From Stentor roeselii (lineage: Eukaryota; Ciliophora; Heterotrichea; Heterotrichida; Stentoridae): a DNA stretch of 64,000 bases. The stretch covers positions 1 to 64,000 of the forward strand of contig RSEH01000040.1 of the NCBI GenBank assembly GCA_006503475.1, written 5' to 3'. The notes below the pieces were generated by a model. The model did not search any database. It was not told where the DNA came from and saw nothing but the letters and a program-made list of their open reading frames with translations. Within the stretch, counting starts at the first letter, position 1; each line of letters begins with the position of its first letter. Positions 21,896 to 32,900 of this stretch are shown piece by piece. Both the position numbers and the translations under genes were made by a program.

Positions 21896-24805
21896 ATGTC
21901 GTCATCAGAGTTCACTTCTTCATTGACTTTATTCGTTTTTTTAAGCCTGTTGCTGACGATTTTAGCATATGAGGTGAAAAAAGCTCTAAAAATCTCAGTG
22001 GCTCCTGTTTTGCTCGTCTTTGGAGCCCTTTTCAGAGATGTTGACTCTTTCGTGCATGGATTTGATGAACTGTTTGAAATGGTGAATAATCTAGACCCTC
22101 ACATCATTTCCTTAGCAATAATGCCAGCTTTGATATTTGAAACAGCGATGTCCACTGATTGGTTCACCTTTCGACGAGAGTTGCTACAAATAATTCCGAT
22201 GGCCACAACAGTAGTCGCTTTATCTTCTTTTCTGACAGCGATTTGCTTGAAGTTTATCTTGAACTACGACTTTTCATGGGACCAGGCTTTTTTACTTGGG
22301 GTTCTTCTTAACGCGACTGACCATGTGGCTGTTGTGGCGCAGTTAAAAGATATCTACGCTGATGAAAAGTTTGAAACTTTAATCGGTGGAGAAACTTTGC
22401 TTAATGAGGCTAGTGTGATTGTTTTGTTTACCTTGATGATGGACTATTCCAGTAGTTCTGGATCGATCACTTCGGGATTCGGCCTTTTTCTGAGACTTAG
22501 TATTGGAGGATTCGCTTTGGGTCTTGCTTTTGCTTTTGTGATGGGACAGGTGATGAGGAGGATTGTCAATGATTATATTCAAGAGACTAGTTTAACGTTT
22601 ATTACTGCTTATTTACTTTATCTTACAGCGGAAACTCATCAAGTTCATGTCTCTGGAGCACTTGCTGTTGTCACTTATGGACTTTATATGTCGGCTTATG
22701 GAAAAACTCTTGTCAGTGTCGTTGTTGAGAAACCTATGCACTTCTTTTGGAATATTATTGCTACTGATATGGAAGCTATTGTTTTCTTGTTGGGAGGAAT
22801 GCTTCTGGGAAATTTGATTATTGAAGCGAAAGATATTAGTATTAAGGATCTGGGATTTTTAATTGTTTTGTTTGTGTTGCTACATCTTGTGAGGTTCTTG
22901 GTTATTGCTATTCATTACCCGGTTCTTAGATATTTTGGTTATGGGATTTCTTGGAAAGAAATTGTTGTGCTGACCTTCGCTGGGATCAAAGGGGTTATTG
23001 CTCTTGCACTGTCTTTAATTGCCTATCACGACCCAAACCTTCCAAAGACCTTCTCCTCTCTAATGATATTTTTCACAATCGGTATCGCAAGTCTAACAAT
23101 CTCCTTCGACAGTATAGGAATAAAATTACTAATCCGTTATTTCGAGCTAGAAACCTTAAACGAAGTCCAAGAAAGCATGTTAGTAGGAGTAACAACAGCA
23201 ATTCTGCAACACACAGCAAAATCGATAGAAAGACTAAGAAGCGACAAAGAATTCGACTTAGTGAACTGGGACCTTGTGATAAAAATGATAGGCAACAAGT
23301 CCCTTCTATCAAAAGTAATGAAATCCAACAAAATAGGAAAACAAGTCCTAAAAGAAAACCCAAACTTACAACCCGAAGACCTTCTTTCAGTTTACTCTTC
23401 AAAATTCGAAATTTCTAAAGAAAGTCTCGAAATTGAAATGCGCAGCAGATTTTACAGTACCTTAAAAGCAATCTATTGGCATGAATTCGAGTCAGGACAA
23501 TGCCAAGGCTACACCTCATTGATTTTAATCGACTCCTGCAACAGGGCGCAACTTCAAGAAAACAGTAAAATCCAGGACTGGACAATATTAGAAAAATCTT
23601 TATCAAACCCGAAATTCACGAAATTTCTCGAAAGACTTTCAAGTCTTCCACTTTTCGGAAAGCTTTTCCGGCAGATGCTTTATTCTCGAGTGATGCTCAT
23701 GTATGACGCTGCCAGTACTTTCATCACAGCTCATGAAGAAGCTTTAGAACTGTTGGACAACATGGAAATCGACACAGATGAAGCGATTTTCGAAGAAATC
23801 ACGGAAGAGTCTCATCAACAGGTGGCTCTTTGCAACGACTACGTGAAAATGTTCATCACTGACTCGTACCCTGAGATAATTTCACAGGTCCAGTCAAATA
23901 TGGCGGCGCATACTTTGTTGATATCTCAAAGAAAATTGATAAACAAGATTTATAGCCAGGGTGTTATCAAAGAAATAGAATTCGAGTGTCTACTTCACGC
24001 TATTGACGAAAATATCAAATCGCTTAAAAGCAGCTCAAGTCTTGCAATGGCTTCTTTGAAACAGGTCCTTCGATCCAGGTTTCAAAAAGCCTCGAAAGCT
24101 GATATTGAAGAGATTTTGCCGCATATTGTCAGTAGAAGCTTTAAACCTGGAATGGTTTTGTTTCATGAAGGAGACCCGGTCGACGGGGCTTACTTGATTT
24201 ATAATGGTCGGGTGCAGGAAACAGGAAAGTGGATTGATCAAGAACTTATTATTGGGAATATTGTGGGAGTACAGCACTTGTTACCTGATTTCGCTGATGT
24301 TATGACTACCACTGCCACTGCTTTGAATTTGGTTCAAGCTGCGTTTATTCCTAGAGCTGTTATTAAAAATAAAGCGTTTTTTGAAGACCTTTATAAAGAA
24401 GCCTCTGAAGAAATTATTCTTTGGAATAAAGATAGACTTTTATTGACTGATGTTAAAAATGAGTATATTTTTAGGGTCATTAAAAGCTCTTGTATTACTC
24501 TTTTTCAGGCTGGGTTTACTGTTAACTTTAGAAGAGGAGGCATTTTACTTTATGGAAAAGTAAAAAAACATAAACCGGCTGTTTATTTTATTAAACCTAG
24601 TGAAAAGCAAGTTGATGTTTATGAAGATTGCGTTATTCTCATTTTTCCACAACATCTGGCTGGGTTTTATAAACAGTATAAGTCACTTTCTGAAGCTTTC
24701 TCGAAGTTTTATATTAGATCTGCAGCTAGAAATGCGAAAACTCGGATTTTTAAAGACGAAAACCCTTATCTTTCAATGAAAAAGCTGAAAACGAGGAAAA
24801 TGTAG
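21896..24805 (+). CDS. Na+/H+ exchanger with C-terminal cNMP-binding domain (SOS1/SLC9C-like)
   Basis: The gene encodes 969 residues. The first 420 form a CPA1-type exchanger with about 12 hydrophobic helices; NATDHVAVVAQLKD near 140 and GGETLLNEASVIVLF near 163 match the ion-binding helices of NHE/SOS1 proteins, with D replacing the usual P in the NDP motif as in SOS1. A long helical cytoplasmic region follows and then a cNMP-binding-like domain near 750-800 (FKPGMVLFHEGDPVDGAYLI). No voltage-sensor helices are visible between exchanger and tail, so the layout is that of plant SOS1 rather than sperm SLC9C1. The phosphate-binding cassette is weak, so ligand binding is uncertain. A role in Na+/pH control at plasma or ciliary membrane is inferred. 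The start codon is 2 nt after the previous stop, in another frame. Confidence 0.9.
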   Translation: MSSSEFTSSLTLFVFLSLLLTILAYEVKKALKISVAPVLLVFGALFRDVDSFVHGFDELFEMVNNLDPHIISLAIMPALIFETAMSTDWFTFRRELLQIIPMATTVVALSSFLTAICLKFILNYDFSWDQAFLLGVLLNATDHVAVVAQLKDIYADEKFETLIGGETLLNEASVIVLFTLMMDYSSSSGSITSGFGLFLRLSIGGFALGLAFAFVMGQVMRRIVNDYIQETSLTFITAYLLYLTAETHQVHVSGALAVVTYGLYMSAYGKTLVSVVVEKPMHFFWNIIATDMEAIVFLLGGMLLGNLIIEAKDISIKDLGFLIVLFVLLHLVRFLVIAIHYPVLRYFGYGISWKEIVVLTFAGIKGVIALALSLIAYHDPNLPKTFSSLMIFFTIGIASLTISFDSIGIKLLIRYFELETLNEVQESMLVGVTTAILQHTAKSIERLRSDKEFDLVNWDLVIKMIGNKSLLSKVMKSNKIGKQVLKENPNLQPEDLLSVYSSKFEISKESLEIEMRSRFYSTLKAIYWHEFESGQCQGYTSLILIDSCNRAQLQENSKIQDWTILEKSLSNPKFTKFLERLSSLPLFGKLFRQMLYSRVMLMYDAASTFITAHEEALELLDNMEIDTDEAIFEEITEESHQQVALCNDYVKMFITDSYPEIISQVQSNMAAHTLLISQRKLINKIYSQGVIKEIEFECLLHAIDENIKSLKSSSSLAMASLKQVLRSRFQKASKADIEEILPHIVSRSFKPGMVLFHEGDPVDGAYLIYNGRVQETGKWIDQELIIGNIVGVQHLLPDFADVMTTTATALNLVQAAFIPRAVIKNKAFFEDLYKEASEEIILWNKDRLLLTDVKNEYIFRVIKSSCITLFQAGFTVNFRRGGILLYGKVKKHKPAVYFIKPSEKQVDVYEDCVILIFPQHLAGFYKQYKSLSEAFSKFYIRSAARNAKTRIFKDENPYLSMKKLKTRKM

Positions 24806-25227
24806 GTGTAAACAGTTGAATTAATTAATTTTTACTATTCGGTATTTAATATTCAGTTAAAAATCATCTATAGGCCTATGTTTGAATGCAATATTAATTC
24901 CTTTATACTGGTTTCTAAAATATCTGCTTAAAATTAAAATTTTTTTTTAATAAGAATTTACTAGTTGTGCCTTTAAAATAAATCCTTTCAGAGTAAATCT
25001 TTAATATTCAGGTGTATGCATTAATATCTCTATTAATGAAAAAAATCTTTCAAAATATAGATATTTTAAGCTAATAATTAAATTATTTCGATTATAGCAA
25101 TGCTCCTGTGAAATATTTTAAAATGAATGATAAACAAGAAATAATTCTCTAATAAAAATCCTTTTATTCACTCTAATCAATAAACAAACTCTTCTTAGCA
25201 CTCATTTATCCATTTATATAGAAAACA
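24806..25227. other. Spacer, C-rich just before the next start
   Basis: This 422-bp spacer is AT-rich with no gene. The last 90 bases before the start codon at 25228 hold many C and almost no G on the coding strand, as in other 5' flanks of this window. Nothing else was recognised. Confidence 0.55.
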
Positions 25228-26103
25228 ATGACTTGTGTTGAAAGTCACGCTATATACTTAGGACTTGCTTGGTTTTGGTTGATTTTTTCAGCCTTTTTCA
25301 CTTTTTTTTCAATGATATTCAGAAAAAAGCAAGCATGCCTGATCCACATGATAATTTTATGCTTGACTGGTTCCAGGGTGTTAATCGGTGGGTTTGTAAT
25401 GACCTGCAGTGTCCGTGATGAGAACGCAACCTGGTTCTGGATTTCTTACGTACTTGAACTGATAATATACCTTATTTACTTTATGGGAGGAGTCTCAATT
25501 ATCTACTTCTTCAGCTACGGATTCGGCTTTTTCGATCTCGACGACAGGGCAAGCAATGATTACTCAATAATTCTAGTCTTCGCTCCAGGATATGCTGTTG
25601 GAATCCTTTTAAAGGCTTTTCCACTTCTAGGCATTCCAATGGCAAGTGGGTACTTTTTGATGCTCAGCATAATAATAACGAAAAATATTCAGTTCTCAGT
25701 TCATCTTTTGCAAAGTCAAGAGGAAACCTTAGTTTCTATCATTCGGTTGAAAATTTTAAAGCGATTTAAAGTCCTGAGTTTTTATTACTGCCATATCATG
25801 TCGATTATGTTTTTTATATTCACAGTGCTGATGTTTAAGAAAAAATCAAGTGAAATCTTAACGATTTTCTTTTATCTATCTGAAGCTGTTTTGCTTGTTT
25901 TGATTATTTTGACTCTTCGTCCTCGAAAACTTCTGGTTTTTACCCAGGATTTCCTTTTTGATCACCATATAAACAGTGTAAAAAGAATATTTTTCATGAA
26001 AACAGATTTAAACTCATCCTTTGACGATTTCCAAGATGAAGGAGCAATAGTGGTTCACCCAGGAAACTCTCAGTCAGTCAGCTTCGCCAGTCCAATGATT
26101 TAA
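25228..26103 (+). CDS. Multi-pass membrane protein, about seven helices, unknown family
   Basis: This single-exon gene encodes 291 residues with about seven hydrophobic helices separated by short loops and a soluble C-terminal tail of about 45 residues. The first helix starts near residue 8, and short basic loops (FRKK, LKRFK, RPRK) give a positive-inside pattern. No catalytic or receptor motif was recognised. The layout recalls seven-helix families such as TOM1/THH1 or ciliate GPCR-like proteins, but this is topology only. Its stop is 33 nt before the start of a K+ channel gene on the same strand. Confidence 0.75.
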   Translation: MTCVESHAIYLGLAWFWLIFSAFFTFFSMIFRKKQACLIHMIILCLTGSRVLIGGFVMTCSVRDENATWFWISYVLELIIYLIYFMGGVSIIYFFSYGFGFFDLDDRASNDYSIILVFAPGYAVGILLKAFPLLGIPMASGYFLMLSIIITKNIQFSVHLLQSQEETLVSIIRLKILKRFKVLSFYYCHIMSIMFFIFTVLMFKKKSSEILTIFFYLSEAVLLVLIILTLRPRKLLVFTQDFLFDHHINSVKRIFFMKTDLNSSFDDFQDEGAIVVHPGNSQSVSFASPMI

Positions 26104-26136
26104 ATATTTTCAATGTAGTAAATCTTAACCTAATAA

Positions 26137-27513
26137 ATGAAAGCAAAGCCAGAAGACACGAACTTCTCTCGATACAAAGAAATCATCACCCAACTGAAGC
26201 GACACGGAACTCAAGTGAACGACGAAGAGAAGCTGAAATACATGCAACGCTGTAGAATTCACTTAAAAGTGATAGACACTCTAGCAGCTTTTCTAGCGAT
26301 AGGAGGAGTGTGCATAGAATACTACCTGGTACTTTTTACTCAGACTCAAATATTGTTTTATGGTCACCCGAAGTACACAATAACTTCAACTTACAACTCC
26401 TTATGTTATATAAACATTGTGTTAACCATCATTCTACGTATTTTCTAAGAAGTTTTTTGCATCTGCTATCATTACATCGTCAAGCACAAAATCATGCAAC
26501 TGAAACGAGCCAACCTGGAAAGTGAAGGATTTAACAAAAGCTTTATGGGAAAAATGGTCATTGAACTACTAGTCTGCTGTGTGATGTCTCTTCCAAATGT
26601 CAACGTCAAGTGGGTTGGTTCAATGCGAGGAAGAGAGTTTATCTACCACATGACTGACATTGTCAGCATCTTTTCACTTCTTCGCTTTTACCTCATCTTC
26701 CGGCTATATGAGCATTACTCAAAATGGACATCCTTCGAAAGTTCCCAAATATGCAAAAAGTACGGAACTGCCGCTGATGTGATTTTTGCTTTGAAGTCTG
26801 ACTTAAAAGATCGTCCTTTCATGGTCATCGGGGCTTTCATGGGACTTTTCGTGGTTATCTTCGGAATCGCCACGATGCAGTCAGAAAAAAGTTACGCTGG
26901 GAAATCTGGTGACTTGGACCAGCTGACTAATGCGGAATGGTTGATTATCATCACCATGACCACCGTCGGGTATGGAGACATTTGGCCTGCTACTCATTTC
27001 GGAAGGTTTTTTTGCCTACTCGCTTGCATCTCGGGAATGATTCTTGTCAGTGCCATGGTCGTCGCTCTTAACCTCGCTAGTGAGTTCAGCAAGGAACAAA
27101 GCGCAGCTTTTCTTATGATTAAAGGAAAAGCGAAGGAACAAGAATGGATTCACTCAGCTGCTGATGTCGTTAAAGCTGCTTTTCGTGTTAAAAGAGCTGA
27201 TGGAGGACCTATTAAGAAGTTCAAAGCGGTTCTTTTTTTGAAGAAAACAATTTTTTATTATAAGAGAAGGACTCAGGAAAATGGAATGATGGATATTTCG
27301 TCTTCTGAAATGTTGTATGACTTGCAAAGGAAACTGGAGGATAAACTTGGAACTACTAAGAATATTATTTGTGATATTCCTCGGCTTAAAGAAAGATGTG
27401 ATCGGCTTAAGGCTAATCAGGCTACTATTGATGAAAAACTTGGAAGAATCTTGGAACAACAAAAGGCTATCGCTGGTCATTCGAATATTTTTGGAAGTCA
27501 TTCTAGTAAATAG
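26137..27513 (+). CDS. SK-like (Ca2+/calmodulin-gated type) potassium channel
   Basis: Two exons joined by a 15-nt intron (26438-26452) encode 453 residues. Several membrane helices precede the pore, and the selectivity filter is MTTVGYGDIWP (TVGYGD at 271-276). An S4-like helix with few positive charges (LLRFYLIFRLYEHYSKW) resembles SK channels, which are not voltage-gated. After the last helix, AAFLMIKGKAKEQEWIHSAA and VVKAAFRVKR occupy the place of the SK calmodulin-binding domain. A coiled coil ends the protein. Function by family: K+ efflux opened by Ca2+ through calmodulin, which in ciliates shapes membrane potential and ciliary reversal. Calmodulin binding here is inferred. Confidence 0.87.
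26438..26452 (+). other. 15-nt intron, GTATTTTCTAAGAAG
   Basis: Unspliced, the channel frame meets TAA inside it. Removal (phase 1) joins VLTIIL-L to FCICYHYIV and links helices 1-2 to the pore part. Confidence 0.9.
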
Positions 27514-27544
27514 TTATTTATTTAGAGCATGGTTATAAAGTTTC

Positions 27545-29110
27545 ATGAATGACTCTGTTAAAATTAATGTTGCCAACACTCAGTATGAAGTCGTGTCGGA
27601 ACTGGCTAATGAATTTAACTACGAAATTGTAAGTGAATCTGAATATTCCAACTCAGATATCATCTGGCAGGATAATGCTATAACTCCTGATCAGTTATCA
27701 GAACTATCCTCAACCCAAAGAATAAACCACTTTCCCGGAATGTTTATAATAGCTCGAAAAGACTTCCTAGGTAAAAACCTAAAGTCAATGCGATCAATAT
27801 TCCCTAAAACTTTCAATTTTTTTCCACCCACATGGATCCTTCCTCGTGACTTTCCCGATCTAAAATCCCAATTCAACGAGAAGCGAGCAAAGACCTTTAT
27901 CTGCAAGCCAGAGGCCTTATCCCAAGGAAAAGGTATATTTTTGACTAGAAGTCTTGAAGAAATTCCAGAAAAATGCGTAGTCCAACGTTACCTTCACCGT
28001 CCTTTTTTACTAGACGGTTTGAAATTCGACTTAAGAGTTTACGTCTTAATAACAAGTAGCGATCCATTAAGACTTTACCTTCACAAAGAAGGACTAGTGC
28101 GTCTAGCGACAGAGCCTTACTCGAACCCGGTGCCATCAAACCTAAGCAACATCTGCATGCACCTAACGAACTACGCAATAAACAAGAACAGTTCAAAGTT
28201 CGAGTTCAACCAAGACGCTGCCAACAATTTTTCAGGTCACAAGCGAAGCCTTTCAGTTTTCATGCAAAAGTTGAAAGAACTAGGACATGACTCTGAAGCT
28301 CTTTGGAAGGACATTGGAGAAATCGTTGTTAAGACCTTGTGCGTCGCCCAGCCGACGCTCAGTCATCTTTACAGGTCAAGTCAACCGAATGACTTGACTG
28401 GGTCGATTTGCTTTCAAGTTCTTGGATTTGATGTTTTTTTGAATGACCGGTTGAAGCCGATTCTCTTGGAAGTGAACCACACGCCTAGCTTTACGGCTGA
28501 CACTCCACTTGACCTTCTTATTAAAAAGGCAGTCATTGGAGATGCTTTGAAAATGCTTGGAATTGGGAAAAATCTTGATATTGACTTAAAAATTAATAGA
28601 GGTGCTCGAGGGATCAAGGAAATAAGAATTGTTAAAAATGAAATCAGGGAAAAGTGGAACTTGGCTAAAGGAAAAATGGAAGAGGAGAATAAGGGAGGGT
28701 ATTCAAGGATTTTTCCTAATGATATGATGCAGGAGTTTGAAGAATATGCTGCCACTGCTAGAGATCTTTGGCTTACTAATGTGGGAATTAGGAAGAAAAA
28801 ATCGAGGGAAAATTCGCTTGTTGCGGTAAAAGTGCTTCCTAATGTTTCGCCTACTAAACATTTGAATAGCTTTACACCGGTTCAGGGAAATGTCACTCCT
28901 GCACAGAATACTAATCGGAAAAGTAGGGCTGAGACTTATAAAGGGAAAAAGGTATCGAGAAGTATTAAGGTTTTTGATGTGCAGAATAAAATTCCACAGA
29001 AGTTACCTGCTATTAAGTTGGCTTTTGGGTGTTATTTGCAGCCCAGGATTTTTGATTTTAGTGATTCGAAGCAAATTATTGTTTTAAATAAGGAGGAAAA
29101 ACAAGGGTGA
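27545..29110 (+). CDS. Tubulin-tyrosine ligase-like enzyme (putative polyglutamylase)
   Basis: The gene encodes 521 residues. The TTL/ATP-grasp core spans about residues 75-345: FICKPEALSQGKGIFLTRSL binds the nucleotide, VVQRYLHRPFLLDGLKFDLR and VYVLITSSDPLRLYLHKEG follow, then CMHLTNYAINKN and ILLEVNHTPSF with the metal-binding E-x-N. These blocks match glutamate-adding TTLL4/6/13-type enzymes better than plain TTL. The C-terminal 160 residues are basic, as in the microtubule-binding part of TTLL glutamylases, and otherwise disordered. Likely role: ATP-dependent glutamylation of tubulin tails in axonemes or cortical microtubules. The specificity (glutamate or glycine, initiation or elongation) cannot be read. 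Its 3' end points toward a minus-strand coiled-coil gene, and it ends in TGA. Confidence 0.92.
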   Translation: MNDSVKINVANTQYEVVSELANEFNYEIVSESEYSNSDIIWQDNAITPDQLSELSSTQRINHFPGMFIIARKDFLGKNLKSMRSIFPKTFNFFPPTWILPRDFPDLKSQFNEKRAKTFICKPEALSQGKGIFLTRSLEEIPEKCVVQRYLHRPFLLDGLKFDLRVYVLITSSDPLRLYLHKEGLVRLATEPYSNPVPSNLSNICMHLTNYAINKNSSKFEFNQDAANNFSGHKRSLSVFMQKLKELGHDSEALWKDIGEIVVKTLCVAQPTLSHLYRSSQPNDLTGSICFQVLGFDVFLNDRLKPILLEVNHTPSFTADTPLDLLIKKAVIGDALKMLGIGKNLDIDLKINRGARGIKEIRIVKNEIREKWNLAKGKMEEENKGGYSRIFPNDMMQEFEEYAATARDLWLTNVGIRKKKSRENSLVAVKVLPNVSPTKHLNSFTPVQGNVTPAQNTNRKSRAETYKGKKVSRSIKVFDVQNKIPQKLPAIKLAFGCYLQPRIFDFSDSKQIIVLNKEEKQG

Positions 29111-29211
29111 ATAGATAATGTTAATAGATGAATCTCCTAATTTATACTTTATGACTTAGAAACCAACTAAAATTAATTAATTCTCTAACCCACCACTACC
29201 AAATCATATCA

Positions 29212-29928
29212 TTAAATAAAAGTTCTCAATTCCGTTTTCAACTTGGCAATAACTTCCTTTTGTTTATTCCTAATCTTTTCAGATTTCTCAAAAGCAACAA
29301 GTAAATTTTCATAATCTTCCTTAACTTTTTCATTTTCAACTATAATCCTTTCCAACCTAAAAATTTCCGCCTTTAACATTTCATTTTCTTTTCTAAGTTT
29401 ATCCTGCACATCCGAGATCTGACTTTTCCCAACAAGTCTTCCAGTGACCTTCGCCCTAATCGCATGAGCTCTTGCAGGTGAAGGCGTGATACTTCTTTCA
29501 ATTCTTTCAATTTTTTCAATTTCCTTCTCAACATCCTGCAATTTTCTAACTTTTGTCCTTTTGAAGCTTTTACGACTGAGAGTAGAAGTAGACCTGGGTG
29601 TATTTTCAGCAGTCATTTTCAATGTCGGAGTTGGTAACTTCGTTTGAATTTTTAGCGCCTTTGGCTCTGACTTGCTTGAAAGTCTTGCTTCAAGACAAGC
29701 TAGTTTTTCTTGCAGATTTTTTAGTTCTGAGTTGATGACAAAGGACTTTTGACTGGTTTGAGCTTTTGATTGCGAGTCTTGAGAGATGTCAAGGTTCGAG
29801 ACTGCTTTATTCGACAGTTTTTGAAGGAAAGGACTGGATTTTTCAGTGATTTCGTTTAAAGTGTCGAAACCCCGGTCAAGGATCGAGTGAAGTTTCCGTT
29901 CTTGACTCGGCGATAGTTCGATGTTCAT
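29212..29928 (-). CDS. Small coiled-coil protein
   Basis: This single-exon gene encodes 238 residues, highly charged, with heptad-like stretches near 70-85 and from about 165 to the end (KENEMLKAEIFRLERIIVEN). The middle is S/T/P/K-rich and probably disordered. There is no signal peptide or membrane helix. A structural or microtubule-associated partner is possible but not shown. It is divergent from the giant EMAP gene: the two start codons are 30 bp apart and probably share a promoter region. Confidence 0.75.
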   Translation of the reverse strand: MNIELSPSQERKLHSILDRGFDTLNEITEKSSPFLQKLSNKAVSNLDISQDSQSKAQTSQKSFVINSELKNLQEKLACLEARLSSKSEPKALKIQTKLPTPTLKMTAENTPRSTSTLSRKSFKRTKVRKLQDVEKEIEKIERIERSITPSPARAHAIRAKVTGRLVGKSQISDVQDKLRKENEMLKAEIFRLERIIVENEKVKEDYENLLVAFEKSEKIRNKQKEVIAKLKTELRTFI

Positions 29929-29958
29929 GAAAATATAAGAAAATGATTGAGTTATATA

Positions 29959-32900
29959 ATGGGAATCGACTATTCCAAGTTAAAAGACCTTCAAAAGCCC
30001 AGTGTTGGTTCAACGATTCACAGTAAGTCCTAATTAGATTCCTTGAGCAAGATTCGAGACTTTCACGGCGCTTTCAAAAGTGTTTGTGATACTTTCGCAT
30101 TGAGCATCGTTGAATACGAGCAAGTCTTCGGAAACTCCGACGCATTTTCCATGTGGGACAGCGATAAAAATGGAGTCATCGACGCACTTGAGATGTTCAC
30201 AGGACTCATCCTTTTTGCCGACTCTCGAGCAGAAGACAAGCTGAAGGCGATGTTCGAGTTATTCGACTTCAACGAGATTCAAACAATTTCGAAGACTGAT
30301 TTGGAGTTCATGTTGTTTTGTTGCGTCAGTTCTGCATTTAAGTTATTCTCATTCGCTGAAGACCTTTCACAAGAAAAAGCTATTCATGAGCTGGTCATTA
30401 ACTCGTTGTCTAAGACCAGTCGAGTTACTTTGACTGACTTGGTCCATCTCTGCGCGTTTTCTGAAGAAGTTAACAAATTTCTGCATTTTTTTAAAATTAA
30501 AGGACTTAGTCTGCCCAAGCCTATGAAAAAACAAGACGTTTTTGAACCTTTGAGGGATAATACTGTCTTTCCTAAGAAAAATGTCAGGATTGATGAAAGT
30601 GTCAGAAAAAAACTTGAAAGTGCTTCGAAGGCATGGACTGGAGCAGTTTTTAATAATTTGAATAAGGCTGAATCGGAAGAAAGTACGGGAAAGTTCACTT
30701 TGCATTGGGTTTTAGGAATTAATTCACATAGCTCGAAACATAACTTCGCAGTGGTTACAGGAAAAGATATTATTATTTACTTTGTATCGTCTATTGTTGT
30801 GTTGTTGTATTGTAAACTGTTGAAACAGAAACAGTATCTGGAACATGAAGAGACTGTCTCGAGTATCTGCATTGGTCGTGAAGTGGCTTGCACTGGAGAA
30901 GCTGGAACTAGTCCTAAGATAAGGGTCTGGAAAATTGATACCTTGGAAACTTTGCAGGTACTTCATGGAGTCCATCAAACTCCTGTCACTTTGCTTGGGT
31001 TTACCAATAATGAACAGCATTTGGTCACTTGTAGCACTTTTACTGTTATTATTTATGACTGGAGAGCGAAAAATATTCTAGTTGTCAATAATCACTCTTT
31101 TCCTATCTCTGACTTGAACCTCTTACCAAGAATGACCTCCAGCAGCTGTTTTATTCTTGGATGTGATCAGGAATTCACGGTTTATTCTATTGATAATGAT
31201 AAACTCAATATGATTTCAGTTAATATTGAAGTTAGTTTGTGTAAAAGCCCTATTGTCTGTGTGACTGGACAAGGCCTCTACGACATCCATCACGAAAACA
31301 GTTTCATTCTCCTAACAGGGCACCAAGACGGTAGTGTTCTTTTATGGCAAAACACCGAGTTCCAAAGAATAGTCGTAGTCTACAACTCAAAAATCTGCGC
31401 AATGAAAGTAATCGTAAGTTGGTTCGCAATCGCAACAGGTATGGGTCTAATAAACTTCTGGGACTCACAATTATCAAACTGCGTAAAAGTCGTTGAAATT
31501 TCAATGTTTCCATTCAAACTGATGAGTTTTCAAGTGAATTCAATGAAATACGTGAGTAAAAAACTTTACATTTCAACTTCCGCCGGGGATTTCATTGAAG
31601 TAAGAGTTCAACTTGACAACTTAAAACTGACTGCAAAGCGCGTAAGCGGAGTGATCCAGGTCCCTGCAGGGCAAAGCAAAGTCGAGTTCTTATCAATGGA
31701 GCTGCCTTTCTTGGTCTGTTCAGGAAGCAACGGGGTAGTCACCACGACTGACTTGCGAAGTTATGAAATCATCGACTCTTGGTCAGTCGGCTTTGCGATT
31801 AACTCAATTCGATGTAAAAACTTTCAAGATACTCTTATTCTCGCTGCTTGTTGTGAAGAAGGAAAACTTTTTATTAGAGAAAACTGGGACACGACCTTCA
31901 CACCTGAAGCGGGAAAGGCTGGACTTACGGATTTAGAGTTCTTGAAACAGGGAAAGTTGATGGTTGTTGCAAGTGAGGATAAAAATCTTTATATTTTCAA
32001 AAAAAGCTCAAGTTATGAAAAGGTTTACATGATTAGTATTACTAATGGAATTCCTGTTTCTTTAAGTGCAAGTAAAGATAAGGCTTTTGTGTTGATTGTT
32101 ACGGAAAAAAGGAAGATTATTATGATGAATTCAGATACTTTTGAACTTAGCTTTACTCCGGAACAGGTTCAAATGGTTGCTTGGGATAAGTTTAAAAGTT
32201 ACTTTCAGGCTAAGATTAAAGAAAGTCAGTGTCGCACTCCTGTTGCTTGGAATCGCAAAGGAGATTGTGTCGCGATTGGAGGGTATGATGGAGTTTATGT
32301 GTGGGTTCAAGGGAATAAGATTCATACTGAGTTTGCTTATAATTTGAAAGGTCATATTGATGAAGTAGTTGATTTGTCATTGAAATCTAATCTTTTATTT
32401 ACTCTGGGTTCAGATAATATGATCATGTATTGGACCTACGAAAAAGTAACTCTAAAATCAGACAAATTCAACCGTTCAGAAGTCCCAGAATCCTTAAAAA
32501 GCGAGACTGATTACGCAATTCCACTAAAACCCGAAGACGAAGGCGAGGACAACCCTCAATTTATCCAATCCGCATTTTTAACCTCAATAACCGAAAACTC
32601 CGAATTTTTCTTCAACACTGACAACGCTTTAAAAGCCTCTTTAATCTCCCTAGTGCTCCACCACATATACGGAGGTAAGGTAAACCTAAGAAACAGCCTC
32701 CACTACATCCACCTACATTCAGGAGAAGACCCTCCAACATGCACACGTAACATAGTATACTTCGCATCTCGCTACATAATAATGCACAACCCAGTGACCC
32801 AAATCCAAAGTTTCTACAAAAATCACAAAAACAAAGTCACGGCCCTTGCGATCCACCCAGTTCTCGACCTCATCGCAAGCAGTGAAGAAAAAATAGTCCA

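Noticed and set aside
22951-23418. 155-codon plus frame overlapping the exchanger gene
   Set aside because: It is an off-frame shadow created where the exchanger gene switches to A/C-ending codons; it has no ATG start and a biased S/N/R composition.
20101-29110. UGA or UAA/UAG reassignment as in other ciliates
   Set aside because: TGA, TAA and TAG all end genes (TGA at 20099-20101 and 29108-29110), and none occurs in-frame inside supported coding regions once 15-nt introns are removed.
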